This document shows, in pieces, positions 34,381-38,534 of a DNA stretch of 38,534 bases. A program made the position numbers and the translations under genes. The stretch's first letter is position 1. Every line of letters begins with the position of its first letter. The notes below the pieces were generated by a model. That model was given only the letters and a program-made list of their open reading frames with translations, searched no databases and was not told the origin of the DNA. Source of the DNA: Holophagales bacterium (GTDB taxonomy: Bacteria > Acidobacteriota > Thermoanaerobaculia > UBA5066); contig JADJVF010000031.1 of the NCBI GenBank assembly GCA_016716705.1, forward strand, positions 1 through 38,534, read 5' to 3'.

Positions 34381-34421
34381 GATCTTACGCTGCGCCCGGG
34401 GCCCGATCACGGGCTAAGATC
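34381..34421. promoter_or_regulatory. Mirror-image TAAGATC elements in a divergent promoter region
   Basis: GATCTTA (34381-34387) and TAAGATC (34415-34421) form a perfect 7-bp inverted pair 27 bases apart in the 92-bp gap between the acyl-CoA ligase and the ferritin-like gene. Each outward TAAGAT matches TATAAT at four of six positions and points towards one of the two genes, so they may be paired -10 elements or a dimer operator. No -35 elements are evident. Confidence 0.35.
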
Positions 34422-34462
34422 CGTCGGTGCGGGGCCACCGAAACGGCCCCGGGAGTGCTTCG

Positions 34463-34984
34463 ATGAGCCAGACCGTCGATTTCGCCACCCTCGATCTGAA
34501 AGACGCCCTCGACCTCGCCATCCTGATCGAGGAAGAGGCCCGCGAGCGCTACGAAGAGTTCGCGGACCAGATGGAGGTCCACCACACCGCCGACGCCGCG
34601 GCCTTCTACAGGCTGATGGCCCAGTACGAGGCGAAGCACGGCGAGGAGATCGCCGTCCGGCGCAAGGAGCTCTTCGGCGACGCCCCTTCCCGCATGAGCC
34701 GCTCGATGCTCTGGGGCGTCGAAGCCCCCGACTACGACCAGGCCCGGGCGTTCATGTCGCCCCGAAGGGCCCTCGAGGTCGCCCTCGAGTCCGAGATCAA
34801 GGCGCACGCCTACTTCACCGCCGCGATCCCGTCGATCTCCGACCCCGAGGTCAAGGCCCTCTTCGTCGAGCTCCAGGGAGACGAGGTCCACCACAAGGAG
34901 CTCGTCCAGGCCGAGATCGACAAGCTCCCGCCCGACCCGGAGGTCGACGTCGAGGATCTCGTCGACGAGCCCGTCGGGCAGTAA
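34463..34984 (+). CDS. Ferritin-like / rubrerythrin-type diiron protein
   Basis: 173 residues from ATG 34463 with GGGAG 8 bases upstream. The sequence is almost all helical. It carries two ExxH motifs: Glu56-x-x-His59 in QYEAKHGEE and Glu141-x-x-His144 in GDEVHHKEL. Further Glu-rich helices (LIEEEARERYEEFADQ, EVALESEIKAHAYF) complete the pattern of a four-helix bundle with a carboxylate-bridged diiron site. No C-terminal rubredoxin-like CxxC domain is present, so it is a short ferritin-like protein rather than a classical rubrerythrin. Roles in the family include peroxide reduction and iron handling. It is transcribed away from the acyl-CoA ligase and is followed by a likely terminator, so it is probably monocistronic. 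Confidence 0.87.
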   Translation: MSQTVDFATLDLKDALDLAILIEEEARERYEEFADQMEVHHTADAAAFYRLMAQYEAKHGEEIAVRRKELFGDAPSRMSRSMLWGVEAPDYDQARAFMSPRRALEVALESEIKAHAYFTAAIPSISDPEVKALFVELQGDEVHHKELVQAEIDKLPPDPEVDVEDLVDEPVGQ

Positions 34985-35017
34985 CGGCCCGGCTCCCGTT
35001 CATCGCTCCGTCCTGCG

Positions 35018-35047
35018 GCGCGGCGCCCCGGCGCCGCGCTCTGCGTT
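35018..35047 (+). terminator. Probable intrinsic terminator after the ferritin-like gene
   Basis: A perfect 10-bp repeat GCGCGGCGCC / GGCGCCGCGC with only two bases between the arms (the innermost pairs would open) is followed by TCTGCG and TTTT. It begins about 33 bases past the stop of the ferritin-like gene and lies before the WS/DGAT gene. The T-run is short and delayed. Confidence 0.6.
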
Positions 35048-35090
35048 TTGGGCGGGGACTTCGGGCGGCTCCGACGCTACGATTCCCCTC

Positions 35091-36647
35091 ATGGGCGACA
35101 ACGTGGCGGACGGCACTCTCCTGACTCCCGTCGATACCGCGTGGCTCCACATGGAAGACCCCACGAACCTGATGATGGTGACGGGGATCTACGTCTTCGA
35201 GGAACCGCTGGACTTCGGCAGGCTGAAAGACACCGTGCGGGTGCGGATGGTCGAGCGGTTTCCGCGCCTGCGCCACAAGGTGAGGCAGTCGGGAGCCTCG
35301 GCCAGCTGGGTCGAGGACCGGAAGTTCAACCTCGACGCCCACGTCCACCGGATCGCGCTTCCCGGGCCGTGCGACGACCGGGCTCTCCGCGACACCGTCA
35401 GCGACCTGATGTCGACGCCGCTCGACTTCAGCAAGCCCCTCTGGCAGATCCACCTCATCGAGAACTACTGCGGCGGCGCCGTCGTCCTCCTGCGGTTTCA
35501 CCACTGCATCGGCGACGGCATCGCCCTCGTCCACGTCCTCCTCTCCTCCACCGACACGACGGCGGACGCCCCGTGGCCGAAGTCGGTGCCGAAGGCCTCG
35601 CACGAGAAGCACGTCGGGAGCCGCATCACGTCGCTCTTCGAAGGGGTCCAGCGCCTCGTCGTGAACACGCGAAACGCGGCCGACGCGATCGCCACGCAGA
35701 CGGTCGAATCGCTCCTCCACCCCTCGCACGTCCTGGAGATGGCCCAGACGGCGATGGAGTCCGCCGGCATCCTCGCGAAGATGCTCGTCCGCCCCGCCGA
35801 CCCGCCGACGGTCCTCAAAGGGCTCCCTCGGCGTCGCCAAGCGGGCCGCCTGGTCGCGCAGGATCGCCGTGGCCGACGTCAAGGCGGTCTCCCCGGCGCA
35901 TCGGCGGCACCGTCAACGACGTCCTTCCTCACGGCCGTCACCGGCGCCCTCCGCCGCTACCTCCTCTTCCGCGGCGACAAGCCCGACGGCAAGGACGTCA
36001 ACGCCATGGTGCCGGTCAACCTCAGGCCGCCGTCGGAAGCCGACGAGCTCGGCAACCGGTTCGGCCTCATCTACCTCTCCCTCCCCCTGGGCGAGCCCGA
36101 CCCGGCCGAACGGCTCCGCCTCGTGAAGCAGAGGATGGACGCCATCAAGAAGACGCCGGAGCCGTTCGTGGCGTTCCAGATCCTCAACGCCCTCGGCCTG
36201 GCCCCGGCCGAGGTGGCATCTCTCGTCGTCGACATGTTCGGCAGCAAGTCGACGGCGGTCATGACGAACGTCGTCGGCCCGAAGCAACCCGTCTACTTCG
36301 CCGGCCACCGCATGGCCGACATGATGTTCTGGGTGCCGCAGTCGGGCCGCATGGGCCTCGGCATCTCCATCTTCAGCTACGACGGGCACGTCGTCGTCGG
36401 CGTCGCCACCGACGCCGGCCTCGTCCCCGATCCCGAGAGGATCGCCACCTTCTTCGAGGACGAGCTCGACGCCCTGGGCACCTCGCCGTTCCCGCTCCTG
36501 GACGAGGTTCGGGCTGCCGCGCCCGAGAAAAGGAAGAAGCCATGGAGAAAGACCCCGCCCGCGATCTCCTCCGTCACACCGTCGCCACGCTCGCGTACCG
36601 AGGCGGGAAAGCGGCCCGCGGCGCGCCGGAAGGCTTCGAAGCGCTGA
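35091..36647 (+). CDS. Wax ester synthase / diacylglycerol acyltransferase (WS/DGAT) family protein (three 1-base breaks)
   Basis: About 517 residues. The active-site HHxxxDG motif is present as FHHCIGDG (His137-His138...Asp142-Gly143). The opening LTPVDTAWLHMEDPTNLMMV and later NAMVPVNLRPPSEADELGNR and TNVVGPKQPVYFAG are typical of the family. These enzymes esterify acyl-CoA to fatty alcohol or diacylglycerol, making storage lipid. Between about 35820 and 35928 the conserved sequence (GSLGVAKRAAWSRRIAVADV, then RRIGGTVNDVL) is found in the other two frames. Single extra bases at about 35820-35822, 35891-35894 and 35923-35928 would explain it; three add up to a full codon, so the overall frame survives. 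The Lys/Arg-rich tail (KRPAARRKASKR) overlaps the next gene by 106 bases. Confidence 0.87.
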   Translation: MGDNVADGTLLTPVDTAWLHMEDPTNLMMVTGIYVFEEPLDFGRLKDTVRVRMVERFPRLRHKVRQSGASASWVEDRKFNLDAHVHRIALPGPCDDRALRDTVSDLMSTPLDFSKPLWQIHLIENYCGGAVVLLRFHHCIGDGIALVHVLLSSTDTTADAPWPKSVPKASHEKHVGSRITSLFEGVQRLVVNTRNAADAIATQTVESLLHPSHVLEMAQTAMESAGILAKMLVRPADPPTVLKGLPRRRQAGRLVAQDRRGRRQGGLPGASAAPSTTSFLTAVTGALRRYLLFRGDKPDGKDVNAMVPVNLRPPSEADELGNRFGLIYLSLPLGEPDPAERLRLVKQRMDAIKKTPEPFVAFQILNALGLAPAEVASLVVDMFGSKSTAVMTNVVGPKQPVYFAGHRMADMMFWVPQSGRMGLGISIFSYDGHVVVGVATDAGLVPDPERIATFFEDELDALGTSPFPLLDEVRAAAPEKRKKPWRKTPPAISSVTPSPRSRTEAGKRPAARRKASKR

Positions 36648-37024
36648 AGGTCGAAGAGAAGACGAAGACGCCGGGCGCAATCCTCGCGCACATCGGAGAT
36701 CTCCTCGACTGGGCCCTCTCGATGGCCGTGGGGACGCCGGCATGGTCCGATTCGAAGCCCCTGCCGTGGGGCGAAGAGGTCGCGCGTTTCCACACCGGCC
36801 TCGCGAAGCTCGACGCCTTCCTCGCGTCCGACGCACCCCTGGCCACGCCACCGGAGAAGCTCTTCCAGGGGCCCATCGCAGATGCCCTCACCCACGTCGG
36901 CCAGCTCGCGCTCCTGCGCCGCCTCGGCGGCGCGCCGATCCGCGGCGAGAACTACTTCAGGGCCGACATCGCCGCCGGCCGCGTGGGGCCGGAGCAGGCA
37001 CCGCCGAAGCGGGAGTTCGACTGA
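36542..37024 (+). CDS. DinB-like four-helix protein
   Basis: 160 residues from ATG 36542, with AGGAAG about 7 bases upstream, inside the 3' end of the WS/DGAT gene. The sequence is helical throughout: DLLRHTVATLAYRGGKAARG, TPGAILAHIGDLLDWALSMA, and DALTHVGQLALLRRLGGAPI. His residues spaced across the helices (one in LRHTV, one in LAHIGD, one in LTHVGQ) suit the metal site of the DinB / DUF664-type superfamily. Members include thiol-dependent metal-binding transferases, but many are uncharacterised. It converges with the next minus-strand gene, with 10 bases between stops. Co-translation with the acyltransferase is likely given the overlap. Specific function unknown. Confidence 0.77.
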   Translation: MEKDPARDLLRHTVATLAYRGGKAARGAPEGFEALKVEEKTKTPGAILAHIGDLLDWALSMAVGTPAWSDSKPLPWGEEVARFHTGLAKLDAFLASDAPLATPPEKLFQGPIADALTHVGQLALLRRLGGAPIRGENYFRADIAAGRVGPEQAPPKREFD

Positions 37025-37034
37025 GGGCCGCCAG

Positions 37035-38534
37035 CTAAGGGCGCCGGGACTTCTCCACGCCGGCGACGGGCTCGGCGAGGATGATGCTGGAAAGGTTCTC
37101 CCTGGCGGCGATCGTGATCGACGCCCCGTCGGGAAAGATCCCGAACGACTCGGCAGAATGGCCGGGTCGAAGCCGGCGAGCTTTCGGCGCGAGGCGGACG
37201 TGTCCTGGCCCGGCACGACGTCCTGGACGAAGACGCCCGCCACCCCCTGATCGTCGAGCCCGACGAAGGCGAGACGGCCGTCGGGCATCCAGCGGGAGCG
37301 GCCGGCTTCCAACCCTGCCAGGGCGTCGACGACCCCGAAGGAGATCGCGAAGACCTCGGCGCCGTCTGCGAGCCTGAGGACGCGCACGGCCCTCTGACCG
37401 GGCCCGAAGCCCGCGCGGAAGGCGACGTAGCGACCGTCGGGAGAGACCTCCGGAAGCTGAAGCGTCAAGCCGCGCGCGAGGGCTCCGCGCCCGAGCCGTC
37501 CGACCGGGACCGCCAGATCCCTTCCCGTCCCCGATGCAGCGAGCCCCAGAGGAGAGTCGACCCGTCCGGCGTCAGGACCGGGTTCTCGGCCTCGAATCCC
37601 CCGCGCGACAGGAGCCTGGCGCCGGTGCCGTCCACGGCCGACATCCAGATCTCGAACCGTCCCGTCCGGTCGGAGCTCCAGAGGGATCCGGCGACCGTCG
37701 GGGCTGAAGGACAGGTCCCAGTCCTGCGCGGCGTCGTCGGTCACGCGCCGCCGGCTCCCGGTCTCCCTCGACGTCATCCAGAGGTCGAGCTGGCCTGAGC
37801 GGTCGGAAGAGAAGAGATCCACTTGCCGTCCGGCGAGTAGACGGGCTGCCGGTCCGTCGCCGTTCCGTGGGTCAGCCAGCGAACCGGACCGTTACCGGAC
37901 GCGGGAACTTCGCGAAGGCTCTCGCGCGTCGTGACCGACTCGAAGACGACGCGCCCGTCCCCGAGGACGTCGAGGGTGCGGCCCGCGGAAGGCCACCAGG
38001 CGATGGCCTCGCTACGGCCGCTCGCCACGGACAATCGCATCACGTGAAGGCCGACGGTTCGTGCGTGCGGAACGCTCGCGTCGAAGATGCCCGCCAGGAG
38101 GCTCCCTCCCGATTTCAGCCAGGCGACCGAGGTCGGTTGGCGCGCGGCCTGTGGAAGCCCCAGGCGGCGGACGCGCCCGTCGCGCGAGACGAGGACGACG
38201 GACCCCGGGACTCCGCTCGTGCGCTCCCCTCCTCCGAGAGAGCGACGAGCCTGCCATCCGGCGAGTAGCGCGGGCTCGACATCGATGGTCGTGAAGCGGG
38301 CCAGCTCCCGCTCTTTCCCCTCCGGCCGGGGTACGGTCACGAAAGCGCCGAGATCCACGGTCTTCCGGCGCAGGATTCGGAGAAGACGATTTCGGCCCCC
38401 GTCAGGCGACACGTCACGGACTCGGCCTCGGTGAAGAGGCGCGTCGCTCCTCGCCCCCGACCACCGGGACCTTCCAGATCGACGGTCCGTCTTTTCCATC
38501 CGTTCGCGTGAAGAGGTCGACTGGCCGTCCGGGA
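37035..38534 (-). CDS. PD40 beta-propeller protein, C-terminal part, heavily frame-broken; 5' end outside window
   Basis: Fragments in three frames together give a TolB/PD40-type propeller: RFTTIDVEPRYSPDGRLVAL, RWLTHGTATDRQPVYSPDGK, WDLSFSPDGRR, LQLPEVSPDGRYVAFRAGFG and a final AESFGIFPDGASITIAAREN before the TAG at 37035-37037. This closing pattern resembles the extracytoplasmic propellers attached to Acidobacteriota Ser/Thr kinases or winged-helix regulators. The N-terminal domain is outside the window, so which type cannot be told. I see at least five switches of frame in 1.5 kb (about 37155, 37480, 37700, 38260, 38400), far more than elsewhere. Either the gene is decaying or sequence quality falls near the window end. 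The latter seems likelier because motif content is still high. Confidence 0.68.

Overview
The window is about 38.5 kb of very GC-rich DNA, roughly two thirds G+C by eye. I see no rRNA, tRNA, CRISPR array, transposase or phage gene. The gene content is a secreted Oar-type TonB-dependent receptor, lipoproteins joining an alkaline-phosphatase/sulfatase fold to TPRs, Ser/Thr kinases with TPR or beta-rich ectodomains, tricorn-like S41 proteases and an S46 dipeptidyl peptidase. This fits a heterotrophic, protein-degrading Gram-negative bacterium, most likely an Acidobacteriota lineage. The taxonomy is an inference from content; no marker gene is present.

Layout. 0-1.25 kb: the 3' nine-tenths of isocitrate lyase. 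1.26-11.3 kb: a module of three paralogous AlkP-fold/TPR lipoproteins. Two lie in a translationally coupled minus-strand pair, and the third diverges from an Oar-like receptor that ends in a strong intrinsic terminator. 11.4-25.3 kb: a peptide-scavenging block. It holds a secreted dienelactone-hydrolase-like protein, an S46 peptidase with the Arg diagnostic of acidic-residue-specific DPP11 enzymes, an overlapping orphan family-5 solute-binding lipoprotein, and two exported tricorn-like proteases flanking a penicillin-acylase-family enzyme without a signal peptide. A 27-bp perfect hairpin repeat sits between the acylase and the first tricorn gene. 25.4-34.4 kb: a minus-strand, operon-like run of an acyl-CoA ligase, a cysteine-cluster protein, two membrane Ser/Thr kinases, a small lipoprotein, a DUF2891 protein and a His-rich YecH-like protein. 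34.4-38.5 kb: a ferritin-like protein, a wax ester synthase/DGAT-family acyltransferase, a DinB-like protein and the 3' part of a PD40 beta-propeller gene that runs off the window.

Functional reading. Receptor plus surface hydrolases suggests uptake of a substrate bearing phosphate or other esters. The S46 peptidase, solute-binding protein and tricorn proteases form a plausible route from extracytoplasmic protein to peptides and amino acids. Acyl-CoA ligase plus WS/DGAT suggests neutral-lipid storage, which fits with isocitrate lyase (glyoxylate shunt).

Data quality. Six genes carry one or more single-base frame breaks, mostly at short homopolymers and mostly in the right half (25-38.5 kb). 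Conserved sequence continues across each break in another frame, so these look more like assembly or sequencing indels than decay. Coordinates of those genes are given as full spans.
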